From Lacticaseibacillus chiayiensis (GTDB lineage: Bacteria > Bacillota > Bacilli > Lactobacillales > Lactobacillaceae): a stretch of DNA of 32,543 nt. Every line of letters begins with the position of its first letter. Positions within the stretch are counted from its first letter, which is position 1. Where the stretch lies: the NCBI RefSeq assembly GCF_004123795.1, contig NZ_MSSM01000023.1, positions 1 through 32,543 of the forward strand, written 5' to 3'. Position numbers and translations under genes: made by a program. The notes beneath the pieces were generated by a model. That model was not told the origin of the DNA. It searched no databases and saw nothing but the letters and a program-made list of their open reading frames with translations. Below are positions 1 to 6,155 of the stretch, piece after piece.

Positions 1-168
1 TTTCTCAAACGGCATCCGGAAATTCGCGATTCTCAAGATTGGGGTGGACATTTATGGTCACCCAGCTACTACATGAGTACACTTGGCAACATGAGCAAGG
101 ACGTCGTTGAAAATTACATCAACAACCAAAAATACAACGAACTGAAAAAGCGCCCTAAAGGGCGTTGA
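1..168 (+). CDS. tnpA: IS200/IS605-type transposase TnpA, C-terminal part
   Basis: The first 55 codons read open from the window edge to TGA at 166-168, so the gene starts outside the window. The residues include GHLWSPSYYMSTLG and VVENYINNQ, a pattern typical of the end of Y1 (HUH) single-strand transposases of the IS200/IS605 family. The tyrosine in ENYINNQ is in the place of the nucleophile that joins the cut DNA end; the HUH metal site would lie upstream, outside the window. A hairpin 15 bases after the stop fits the subterminal hairpin these elements carry. Whether the full gene is intact, and whether it stands alone or next to tnpB, cannot be seen here. Confidence 0.85.
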   Translation, partial: FLKRHPEIRDSQDWGGHLWSPSYYMSTLGNMSKDVVENYINNQKYNELKKRPKGR

Positions 169-182
169 GAGAGGGCCTATCC

Positions 183-206
183 ATCCCATGACTAAAGTCA
201 CGGGAT
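183..206 (+). mobile_element. subterminal hairpin of the IS200/IS605-type element
   Basis: Ten-base arms (183-192 and 197-206) with one A-C mismatch close on a TAAA loop; the core is GACTAAAGTC. It lies directly after tnpA. The same core occurs at 32303-32316 beside a tnpB end. IS200/IS605 transposases recognise such imperfect hairpins near the element tips. The exact tip, somewhere after 206, cannot be fixed without an empty site. Confidence 0.7.
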
Positions 207-242
207 TTCCGGCCAGTCATAATTAAAAAGTGATTGAACTTT

Positions 243-292
243 AAAAGCAGTCGTTCCAAAAGCTATTGCAAGCTTCGGAACGGCTGCTTTTC
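243..292 (+). terminator. hairpin with T-rich tail, probable terminator
   Basis: A stem of about 14 pairs joins 243-257 (AAAGCAGTCGTTCC) with 277-291 (GGAACGGCTGCTTT) and runs into TTTTCGTTT. The other strand also has a T-rich flank, so it could work both ways. It probably ended a gene located before the insertion sequence. Confidence 0.65.
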
Positions 293-294
293 GT

Positions 295-323
295 TTGGTT
301 ATTACGAATGAAACTGCTATGAT
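295..323 (+). promoter_or_regulatory. possible promoter for the oxidoreductase gene
   Basis: TTGGTT (295-300) and TATGAT (318-323) are 17 bases apart, upstream of the gene at 376. The -10 box is good; the -35 box matches only its first three bases. Confidence 0.4.
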
Positions 324-375
324 CTAGTTAATAATTGAGCATAGATGTGATTCTTATTACGAGGAGGGTAGCTCG

Positions 376-1335
376 ATGCAGTTTTTTCAAGCATTCATTC
401 ATGACGGCCAAAAAGCGACCCTACAAACGATCACCACAGATGATCTATCCGCTGGGGAACTTTTAATCCGCGTTGCTTATTCGGATATTAACTATAAAGA
501 TGCTTTGGCGTACCAGCCGCACAACCAAATTATTCGCCAATACCCGCAAATTCTTGGTATCGATCTCAGCGGTACGGTTGTGGCCAGCCAGGATCCGAAG
601 TTTAAAAAAGGCGATCAGATACTGGCAACCGGTCATGGCCTGGGCGTCAGTCAAGGCGGCGGGTACGCCCAATATGCCCGCATCCCGGCAAAATGGGCCA
701 TGCCGCTACCGCCCGACATGACACTTGAAACAGCCATGGCATTCGGCACAGCAGGGTTAACGGCAGCCTTATGTGTCAACGCACTGATGCAGGCGGGCAT
801 GACGACAGAACAAAATCCCAAGATACTAGTCGGCGGTGCAACCGGTGGCGTCGGCAGCATTGCCTTACAATTGTTAGAAAATGCCGGCTTTTCAAATCGA
901 ATTGCCGTTGTGCGCACACCCGATCAGCAGTCGCAAGTTCGTGATCTGGGTGCCACCGCAACCTTAGCGCTAGACGAACTACCACAAGGCAAAGCGCTGA
1001 GCCGTCAACAATTTGATTACGCCGTTGATCCACTTGGCGGCAGCTTCACGTCCAACCTACTGCCAAGCATGCGATACAACGGCGCGGTCGCGTTATGCGG
1101 CAATGCGGCCGGTACTTCCTTACCATTAACAGTCTTTCCGTTTATCTTGCGGAATATCAGCCTGCTGGGTGTTGATTCTGTGAACGCGCCCACTGTGTTA
1201 CGGCAAAAAGCATGGATGGCACTCGCAAAATTGAAACCTGTTCCTTTCCAAAAAATCAACCTAGCCGACCTGCCGCAAGCGTTAAACGACCACTTTACGC
1301 ACCACCCAGTTAGAACGGTTGTTAGTATGGCTTGA
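376..1335 (+). CDS. zinc-free alcohol dehydrogenase-like oxidoreductase, YhdH/YhfP family
   Basis: The 319-residue protein has the medium-chain dehydrogenase/reductase layout: an N-terminal GroES-like domain with YSDINYKDAL and GIDLSGTVV, then a Rossmann domain with the nucleotide-binding motif GGATGGVG at residues 153-160. Zinc-binding residues of alcohol dehydrogenases are absent, as in the quinone oxidoreductase branch. Length and motifs fit YhdH/YhfP (AcuI-like) proteins, which reduce acrylyl-CoA or similar enones with NADPH; the substrate here is unknown. The ATG at 376 follows GAGGAGGG at 361-368. It stands alone between a hairpin terminator and a convergent ABC transporter operon. Confidence 0.85.
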   Translation: MQFFQAFIHDGQKATLQTITTDDLSAGELLIRVAYSDINYKDALAYQPHNQIIRQYPQILGIDLSGTVVASQDPKFKKGDQILATGHGLGVSQGGGYAQYARIPAKWAMPLPPDMTLETAMAFGTAGLTAALCVNALMQAGMTTEQNPKILVGGATGGVGSIALQLLENAGFSNRIAVVRTPDQQSQVRDLGATATLALDELPQGKALSRQQFDYAVDPLGGSFTSNLLPSMRYNGAVALCGNAAGTSLPLTVFPFILRNISLLGVDSVNAPTVLRQKAWMALAKLKPVPFQKINLADLPQALNDHFTHHPVRTVVSMA

Positions 1336-1374
1336 TAACATCTGGAAGAACGAAGTCAGCTATCTGTCAAAATC

Positions 1375-1427
1375 AAAAGGCACCTGGATTCCCAACTATA
1401 GCCGTGTTGAGAATTCAAGTACCTTTT
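1375..1427 (-). terminator. terminator of the ABC transporter operon
   Basis: A 22-position stem (1375-1396 with 1406-1427) around a 9-base loop. Read on the plus strand it has three C-A mismatches; read on the minus strand these become G-U pairs, so the structure is nearly perfect in minus-strand RNA and is followed by TTTTGATTTTG. This points to the transporter operon ending at 1484 as its main user. Confidence 0.7.
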
Positions 1428-1483
1428 CTATTAAGCCGCTTTTTAGCCTTCACTCGCTAGCCGGGTTGTTCACATTCAAACCG

Positions 1484-2287
1484 TTAACTTAATAAAACAG
1501 CATCATCAGCAAATTCCTGCCCGCTGCGTTCTTTGAACAGCGTCAACAAGTCTTCAACCGTCAGATTTTGCTTTGCCTCGCCGCGAACATCCACAGCAAT
1601 TTCGCCGTGATCCAGCATGATAAGACGGTCACCGTATTTCAAGGCACTCGCCATGTTGTGGGTGATCATTAACGTGGTGATCTTTTGTGCTCTCACCATC
1701 TGATCCGTCAACGCCATGACGGTTGCGCTGGTTTGCGGATCAAGCGCCGCCGTGTGTTCATCTAGCAGCAACAGCGCCGGCTTTTTCAACGTCGCCATCA
1801 ACAACGTGACCGCCTGACGTTGGCCGCCAGAAAGCAGACCCATCTCCGCTCCTAATCGCTTCTCCAAGCCTAACCCCAGTGTTGCGAGCTTCTCCTGAAA
1901 ATGCTGGCGATCGCGTCGCTTTACACCACTGGCCCAAAAGTTGCGCCATTCACCGCGTTTTTCCGCCAAAGCCAGATTTTGTTCAATCGTCAATAACGAA
2001 GCCGTGCCTGATCTGGGATCCTGGAAAACGCGCGCAATTAATTTAGCGCGTTTGGCAACGTTTTGGTACGTCACATCTTTCCCATCAATGAGAATCTGTC
2101 CCTGATTAACTGGCAGTGTACCGGCAATACTATTAAGCAACGTGGATTTGCCTGCGCCGTTACCACCGATGATCGCCACAAACTCACCGCGTTCCAGGCT
2201 CAAGTCAATACCCTTCAATGCGTGGTTTTCATTAACGGTTCCTTGTTCAAAATATTGATGTAACCCGTGTACTTCGAGAACTGCCAT
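1484..2287 (-). CDS. ABC transporter ATP-binding protein (aromatic amino acid-type importer)
   Basis: The 267-residue protein is an ABC ATPase: Walker A GGNGAGKST near residues 40-48, signature LSGGQRQAV, Walker B ALLLLDEH and a switch histidine in MITHNM. It belongs with the ATPases that accompany PF04392 lipoproteins, as in the streptococcal TrpXYZ system. The start is placed at ATG 2287 because AGGAGG lies just before it and the ABC fold begins here (MAVLEVHGL). A longer reading frame back to 2389 runs inside the permease gene and is unlikely. The start is one base past the permease stop, so the two are translationally coupled. It would power uptake of the ligand held by the lipoproteins at 3291 and probably 4751. 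Confidence 0.9.
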   Translation of the reverse strand: MAVLEVHGLHQYFEQGTVNENHALKGIDLSLERGEFVAIIGGNGAGKSTLLNSIAGTLPVNQGQILIDGKDVTYQNVAKRAKLIARVFQDPRSGTASLLTIEQNLALAEKRGEWRNFWASGVKRRDRQHFQEKLATLGLGLEKRLGAEMGLLSGGQRQAVTLLMATLKKPALLLLDEHTAALDPQTSATVMALTDQMVRAQKITTLMITHNMASALKYGDRLIMLDHGEIAVDVRGEAKQNLTVEDLLTLFKERSGQEFADDAVLLS

Positions 2288-2288
2288 C

Positions 2289-3260
2289 TCAACGAACCTC
2301 CTTTTGCTGCTCCATCGGCGAAACAGGCATGGTATCTGCTGCCTTGGATATCGTTGTCTGCCGTTGCTTAACCGGCCGCCGATTGCCATGCCGCACTTTT
2401 AGCTGGAAAAGTTTCTTCTTCAGCAATGGTAAAGATAGGAAAACTGTCAACATGAGTGCATAGAAGAAGCGCAAGTAGTTCGGATCAACGCCCATGTCCA
2501 GCACCACCGCAATAATCAGGCGATAAATCACAGCGCCAACAATGATCATCAACAACCGCGCCCACAACGGTACGCCGCGAACCAGAATCTCCGAAATGAT
2601 AATGGCAGCCAAGGCAATAACGATCGTGCCAATCCCCATCGATAAGTCGGCATAGCCATTGGTTTGCGCCATGAGACTGCCCGACAAGGCAATGAGCCCG
2701 TTACTTAGCATATAAATGATGATTTTCATGGCATCATTATTAATCCCGTTGGCCGCAGCCATATCCTGATTGTTACCAACCGCGGCTGCCGCCAAGCCCA
2801 TTTCAGTATGGAAAAAGAACACCAAGATACCGATGACCAGTGCCACCACAATCGCACCAACCATGATGCTGATCGTCGTCGCATCACCGCTATCAGATAA
2901 ATTGAAAACTGTTTTGACCGTGCCGATTAAGCTGATATTGGCTTTGCCCATAATGAACAGGTTCACCGAATATAAGCCCGTCATCGTCAAAATACCGGTC
3001 AGCAAATCCGGAATGTGCAGCTTGGTGGTCAAAAATCCGGAAACTGCCCCAGCAGCAGCACCACCAACAAATCCCATCAGTGTTGCCACAATCGGCCCCG
3101 TCCCCGATACAATGGCATGGGCGGTAATCGCCGCTCCTAAAGGAAAACTCCCTTCTGCCGTCATATCGGCAATGTCCAAAATCCGAAAAGTCAGATACAC
3201 GCCGATTGCCATAACCGACCACAATAACCCTTGGGCGATACTCGATGTCACAATGTCCAT
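2289..3260 (-). CDS. ABC transporter permease (BPD_transp_2 / LivH-like type)
   Basis: The 323-residue protein is strongly hydrophobic, with about eight to nine predicted membrane spans between residues 1 and 285 and a basic, polar tail of about 40 residues. The segment FRILDIADMTAEGSFPLGAAI near the N-terminus is typical of permeases that pair with PF04392 substrate-binding lipoproteins. The ATG at 3260 follows GAGGGG. It lies 30 bases after the lipoprotein gene at 3291 and one base before the ATPase gene, forming one minus-strand operon. A single permease gene implies a homodimeric channel. The transported compound is not shown by the protein; the Tyr-coded leader upstream suggests tyrosine or a related aromatic amino acid. 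Confidence 0.9.
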   Translation of the reverse strand: MDIVTSSIAQGLLWSVMAIGVYLTFRILDIADMTAEGSFPLGAAITAHAIVSGTGPIVATLMGFVGGAAAGAVSGFLTTKLHIPDLLTGILTMTGLYSVNLFIMGKANISLIGTVKTVFNLSDSGDATTISIMVGAIVVALVIGILVFFFHTEMGLAAAAVGNNQDMAAANGINNDAMKIIIYMLSNGLIALSGSLMAQTNGYADLSMGIGTIVIALAAIIISEILVRGVPLWARLLMIIVGAVIYRLIIAVVLDMGVDPNYLRFFYALMLTVFLSLPLLKKKLFQLKVRHGNRRPVKQRQTTISKAADTMPVSPMEQQKEVR

Positions 3261-3290
3261 AACGAAACCCCTCGTTTTTTAAATCGTTTT

Positions 3291-4259
3291 TTATTCTGCT
3301 TCTTCCAACATGGCCTTGGTCAGACCGAATTGCCGCATCCGTTCCGGATTGATCACCAATCGCGTCTTGGATGGTTCTTCGACGGGCAAATCTTTAACCT
3401 TCTTGCCCTTCAGTAACTGCACGGCCAGCTTGCCGGTTTGCTTACCGAGATCTTCGTAATTGATGCCCACAGTGGCAACCCCAGCAAGCTTGACCATAGT
3501 CGCGTCCGCCGGCACCACCGGAATCTTCTCTTTGGAGCTGACTTTACCGATCGTCGCCATAGAAGCAGCCATCGTGTTGTCGGTTGGAATGTAAATGACA
3601 TCACTTTGCTTCATCAATGCTGACGCGCTTTGCTCAACATCATTAGTTGTAGCCGCCGTTTTTTCGACGGCTGTCAGCCCGAGCTTCTTAATCGCAGCTT
3701 TGGCTAACTTAACTTGAACCTGGGAATTTTGCTCCGCAGCGTTGAAAAGCAAACCGATCTTTTTAGCTTTCGGAAAGACTTTATGAATAAACTTGATCTG
3801 GCCAGCCACATCGACTTTATCGGTGACACCGGTGGCATTTTTGTTCGGTTTATCCGGATTGCTGACTAATCCAGCTGACTTAGGATCAGTGATCGCCGTA
3901 AACAACATTGGCGTTTTGGTATCCGCCTTCTGCAAAGCTTGCGCAGCCGGGGTCGCAATCGCCAGGTTGAGATCGTTCTTATCGCGTTTCAGACGCTGGC
4001 TCATCGTTTGCAGATTGGATTGGTCGCCTTGGGCATTGACATAATCCAGCTTGATCTTATTGCCTTTGTAACCGGCTTTGGCAAGTTCTTCCGTGAAGCC
4101 TTTGCGCGCAGCCGTTAACGCCTGCTGGTCAATCAGTTGCAAAATGCCGACTTTTACTTGGCTTTTATCAGCAGCGGCTTTGGTTGACTTGCCACAGCCG
4201 ACCAAAGCGATCATTGCCAATGATGCTGCGGCAATCACAGCGATTCGTTTGAATTTCAT
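3291..4259 (-). CDS. substrate-binding lipoprotein of the ABC importer (PF04392 type), Tyr-leader controlled
   Basis: The 322-residue protein starts with a lipoprotein signal (KFKRIAVIAA..., lipobox LVGC), so the mature protein is anchored to the outer membrane face by its cysteine. The rest, with VKVGILQLIDQQALTAARKG, AITDPKSAGLV and TAATTNDVEQSA, is the ABC_sub_bind fold (PF04392) found in TrpX-type proteins. The start is ATG 4259, 8 bases after AGGAGG. An extension upstream to 4379 would begin inside a hairpin and is rejected. It is the first gene of the importer operon and lies behind the tyrosine-coded attenuator at 4361-4597. It is closely similar along its whole length to the lipoprotein at 4751, pointing to duplication. 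Confidence 0.9.
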   Translation of the reverse strand: MKFKRIAVIAAASLAMIALVGCGKSTKAAADKSQVKVGILQLIDQQALTAARKGFTEELAKAGYKGNKIKLDYVNAQGDQSNLQTMSQRLKRDKNDLNLAIATPAAQALQKADTKTPMLFTAITDPKSAGLVSNPDKPNKNATGVTDKVDVAGQIKFIHKVFPKAKKIGLLFNAAEQNSQVQVKLAKAAIKKLGLTAVEKTAATTNDVEQSASALMKQSDVIYIPTDNTMAASMATIGKVSSKEKIPVVPADATMVKLAGVATVGINYEDLGKQTGKLAVQLLKGKKVKDLPVEEPSKTRLVINPERMRQFGLTKAMLEEAE

Positions 4260-4360
4260 TTTTTTCTTCCTCCTGAGATGTTTGGTGAGTTGCCGTGCTG
4301 GTTTGGACGGGTAGTGTGGGAACCCGCGGCACGGCTGTGAGCAGAGTATCTTATGCTCTA

Positions 4361-4416
4361 AAAGTAAAGGACCCACCACTGGATTTCCTCATCCGTGTGG
4401 TGGGCCCTTTTACTTT
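4361..4416 (-). terminator. second hairpin in the Tyr leader, terminator-like
   Basis: A stem of about 19 pairs (AAGTAAAAGGGCCCACCAC with its near-complement) around a 17-base loop, followed on the minus strand by TTTACTTTTA. It lies between the attenuator and the lipoprotein gene. The phenylalanine leader has a hairpin in the same place (5831-5879), so the layout is conserved. It may be a backup terminator or an RNA-stabilising structure. Confidence 0.5.
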
Positions 4417-4422
4417 TTCCCG

Positions 4423-4536
4423 GGAAAGAAAAAGCCACATGGATGAATTCGTCCATGTGGCGGTTGATTGCAAGTGAAATACTCACGGCCATCATGGATA
4501 CAAACCTGATTGGCTTGTATCCATGAGATACAAACC
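4423..4536 (-). promoter_or_regulatory. tyrosine attenuator: competing stems and terminator
   Basis: On the minus strand, four elements follow the leader stop. Segment 1 (4527-4536, GGTTTGTATC) can pair with segment 2 (4512-4525, CATGGATACAAGCC). Segment 2 can instead pair over 14 positions with segment 3 (4493-4506, GGTTTGTATCCATG). Segment 3 can pair through UCCAUG with the 5' arm of a terminator (4435-4460, arms CCACATGGA and TCCATGTGG), which is followed by CTTTTTCTTTC. A ribosome at the leader stop would cover segment 1, leave 2:3 to form and let the terminator fold. A ribosome stalled on the first Tyr codons leaves 1:2 free to form, which frees segment 3 to block the terminator. The mechanism is inferred from the sequence. 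Confidence 0.75.
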
Positions 4537-4537
4537 A

Positions 4538-4597
4538 TTATCCGAAATAGCCGTAATAGTACGCGTGATTAAGTTGTGTTGTTTTGCTTTGTCTCAT
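4538..4597 (-). CDS. leader peptide with tyrosine run (19 aa)
   Basis: The ORF encodes MRQSKTTQLNHAYYYGYFG and stops just before the attenuator. An AAGGAG sits 8 bases before the ATG, so it should be translated. Four of its last seven residues are tyrosine (codons TAC TAT TAC ... TAT) plus one phenylalanine. The peptide itself is probably not functional; its role would be to sense charged tRNA-Tyr through ribosome speed. A second leader at 6005 has the same ribosome-site spacing, the shared residues TQLN and the same position relative to a stem chain, but phenylalanine in place of tyrosine. That parallel makes chance unlikely. Confidence 0.8.
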   Translation of the reverse strand: MRQSKTTQLNHAYYYGYFG

Positions 4598-4648
4598 GAT
4601 CAACACTCCTTGTATCCAGAAATTCTTTCCTTCTGGCTTGTTTCTAAG

Positions 4649-4675
4649 AGTATCCTCATAATTCCATCTTGTCAA
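4649..4675 (-). promoter_or_regulatory. promoter of the Tyr leader and importer operon
   Basis: A perfect -35 TTGACA (4670-4675, minus strand) is followed by GATACT (4649-4654, spacing 15) or overlapping TACTCT (spacing 17). The -10 is imperfect. The transcript would begin about 45 bases before the leader ORF. Confidence 0.65.
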
Positions 4676-4750
4676 CACATATTTTCACGATTATTTTGGC
4701 CATCTCAGGTTTTGCTCGAATTAAAATGTCAAAGAAAGTTGTTATACCGG

Positions 4751-5707
4751 CTACTTTGGTAAGTTAACTTTTTGTTTCACCGCTTTTAACATAGCCTCAT
4801 TTTTAACGGTTTTGACATTGGCCGGTTTTTCGACGGCAAGTTTTTTGACCGAAGTGCCCTTTAAAAGTTTGATTGCCATCTTAGCAGTTTGTTTGCCAAG
4901 ATCGCGATAATCAATGCCTTTGGTAATCGTGCCGCCGTCTTTGACCATGGTGGATGCTGCCGGCACGACCGGGATTTGTTTTTCCTTGGCAACTTTACCA
5001 ATAGTCGGCATGGCCGCGGCCATCACATTATCGGCCGGTAAATACAACGCATCGACATCCTTCGTCAGGCTCTCGGCCGCCTGCTGAACATCATTAGTTG
5101 TGGCAGCTGTCTTGATCTGGTAACGAAGACCCAGCTTCTTAAGATACGCTTTTGCTTGCTTGATCTGGTAGACCGAGTTAGGCTCGCCAGCGTTATACAT
5201 CAGGCCAATCGTTTTCGCTTGGGGAAAGGTTTTGTGCAATAAATCAATCTGGTCCGCAACTGCAACCAAATCAGTGACGCCGGTAGCATTTTTGTCTGGT
5301 TTCGCCAAGTTTGTCACCAATCCAGCTGACTTTGGATCTGTGATAGCAGTGAAAAGCATTGGTGTTTTTTTGTCGGCTTTTTGCAGCGCTTGGGCGGCCG
5401 GCGTGGCAATGGCCAAATTAACGTCATTCTTTCCACGTGCCAGCCGATCGCTCATGGTTTTGAGATTCGCCTGATCGCCTTGGGCATTCACATAATCGAT
5501 CTTGATGCGCTTGCCTTTATAACCTGCTTTAGCGAGTTCCGTCTCGAATCCTTTACGCGCTTCGGTCAACGCGGTCTGATCCATTAACTGCAAAATACCG
5601 ACTTTAACGGTTTCTTTGTTGGCGGCTTTCGATTGCTTGCCACAACCCGTTAAAGTCAGGCCGATTAGTGCCATGCCGGCTAATGCGAGTAAAAGATGTT
5701 TTTTCAT
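4751..5707 (-). CDS. orphan substrate-binding lipoprotein (PF04392 type), Phe-leader controlled
   Basis: The 318-residue protein has a lipoprotein signal (MKKHLLLALAGMALIGLTL, lipobox LTGC) and the same ABC_sub_bind fold as the lipoprotein at 3291, sharing AITDPKSAGLV, DKNATGVTD and ATTNDVQQAAE in place. AGGAGG lies 6 bases before the ATG at 5707. No permease or ATPase gene follows; the next element is the promoter of the Tyr leader. It has its own promoter and a phenylalanine-coded attenuator. The simplest reading is a second binding protein that delivers a different aromatic ligand to the permease and ATPase of the downstream operon. No clear terminator separates it from that operon, so some read-through is possible. 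Confidence 0.88.
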   Translation of the reverse strand: MKKHLLLALAGMALIGLTLTGCGKQSKAANKETVKVGILQLMDQTALTEARKGFETELAKAGYKGKRIKIDYVNAQGDQANLKTMSDRLARGKNDVNLAIATPAAQALQKADKKTPMLFTAITDPKSAGLVTNLAKPDKNATGVTDLVAVADQIDLLHKTFPQAKTIGLMYNAGEPNSVYQIKQAKAYLKKLGLRYQIKTAATTNDVQQAAESLTKDVDALYLPADNVMAAAMPTIGKVAKEKQIPVVPAASTMVKDGGTITKGIDYRDLGKQTAKMAIKLLKGTSVKKLAVEKPANVKTVKNEAMLKAVKQKVNLPK

Positions 5708-5830
5708 GATAGTCCTCCTTGAAGTAACGTTGCGTGCTTACCCTGTAACAAAACCGTGAAGACCTTTTTTAGCAGATGATTGGGTACCAGCGGAAATCAG
5801 AACTTGATTTACCATCCCCGTCACACATTC

Positions 5831-5879
5831 ACCAAAATAAAAAGCGGACCAGTCACATTTTTCCATTGCGACTGATCCG
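5831..5879 (-). terminator. second hairpin in the Phe leader, terminator
   Basis: Arms GGATCAGTCGCA and TGTGACTGGTCC (5845-5879) around a short A-rich loop, followed on the minus strand by GCTTTTTATTTTG. It has the form of a standard intrinsic terminator and takes the same place as the hairpin at 4361-4416 in the Tyr leader. Confidence 0.65.
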
Positions 5880-5888
5880 TGTTTTCGG

Positions 5889-6004
5889 TATAGAAAAGCC
5901 GCATGGATTATTGTTCATCCATGCGGCGTTGTTGACACATTTAATGTGACAGCCTTATGGATGCAAACCGTTGCTTGCGCGGTTTGCATCTGACTGCAAA
6001 CCGC
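5889..6004 (-). promoter_or_regulatory. phenylalanine attenuator: competing stems and terminator
   Basis: The layout matches the Tyr attenuator with different bases. Segment 1 (5996-6004, CGGTTTGCA) touches the leader stop and pairs over 9 bases with segment 2 (5981-5991, GATGCAAACCG). Segment 2 pairs over 11 bases with segment 3 (5958-5971, CGGTTTGCATCCAT). The end of segment 3, CATCCAT, is complementary over 7 bases to ATGGATG in the 5' arm of the terminator (5898-5927, arms GCCGCATGGAT and ATCCATGCGGC), which is followed by TTTTCT. The logic is the same: ribosome at stop favours 2:3 and termination, stalling on Phe codons favours 1:2 and read-through. Inferred from pairing only. Confidence 0.75.
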
Positions 6005-6061
6005 TATCCAAAAAAGCTGCCAAAAAAGATATTCAGTTGTGTTCGCCGATAATTCATCACG
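6005..6061 (-). CDS. leader peptide with phenylalanine pairs (18 aa)
   Basis: The ORF encodes VMNYRRTQLNIFFGSFFG, read from a GTG start at 6061; an in-frame ATG follows at 6058. GTG is preferred because AGGAAG then lies 8 bases upstream, exactly as in the Tyr leader. Phenylalanine codons TTT TTT ... TTT TTT fill positions 12-13 and 16-17. The stop codon abuts segment 1 of the attenuator. As with its tyrosine counterpart, its likely role is to report charged tRNA-Phe. The pair of leaders shares TQLN and a C-terminal glycine, so they arose by duplication together with the lipoprotein genes, then changed the sensed amino acid. Confidence 0.78.
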
Positions 6062-6093
6062 GTCAACACTTCCTTCGGGTTTGTATGGGATTA

Positions 6094-6123
6094 AGAATAC
6101 CGAATAGAGGACACCTTCGTCAA
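6094..6123 (-). promoter_or_regulatory. promoter of the Phe leader and lipoprotein
   Basis: TTGACG (6118-6123) and TATTCT (6094-6099) on the minus strand, 18 bases apart, about 30 bases before the leader ORF. Confidence 0.65.
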
Positions 6124-6155
6124 GAAAAAATTTTAATCTTTTTACAATACGCTTG

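Noticed and set aside
4314-4330. T-box-like GTGTGGGAACCCGCGG on the plus strand before the lipoprotein gene
   Set aside because: It points away from the lipoprotein gene, no plus-strand aminoacyl or transporter gene follows, and it is part of a GC-rich inverted repeat in the leader. Resemblance is by chance.
4260-4379. 40-residue N-terminal extension of the lipoprotein
   Set aside because: It would start inside a hairpin, lacks a ribosome site and would bury the lipoprotein signal peptide.
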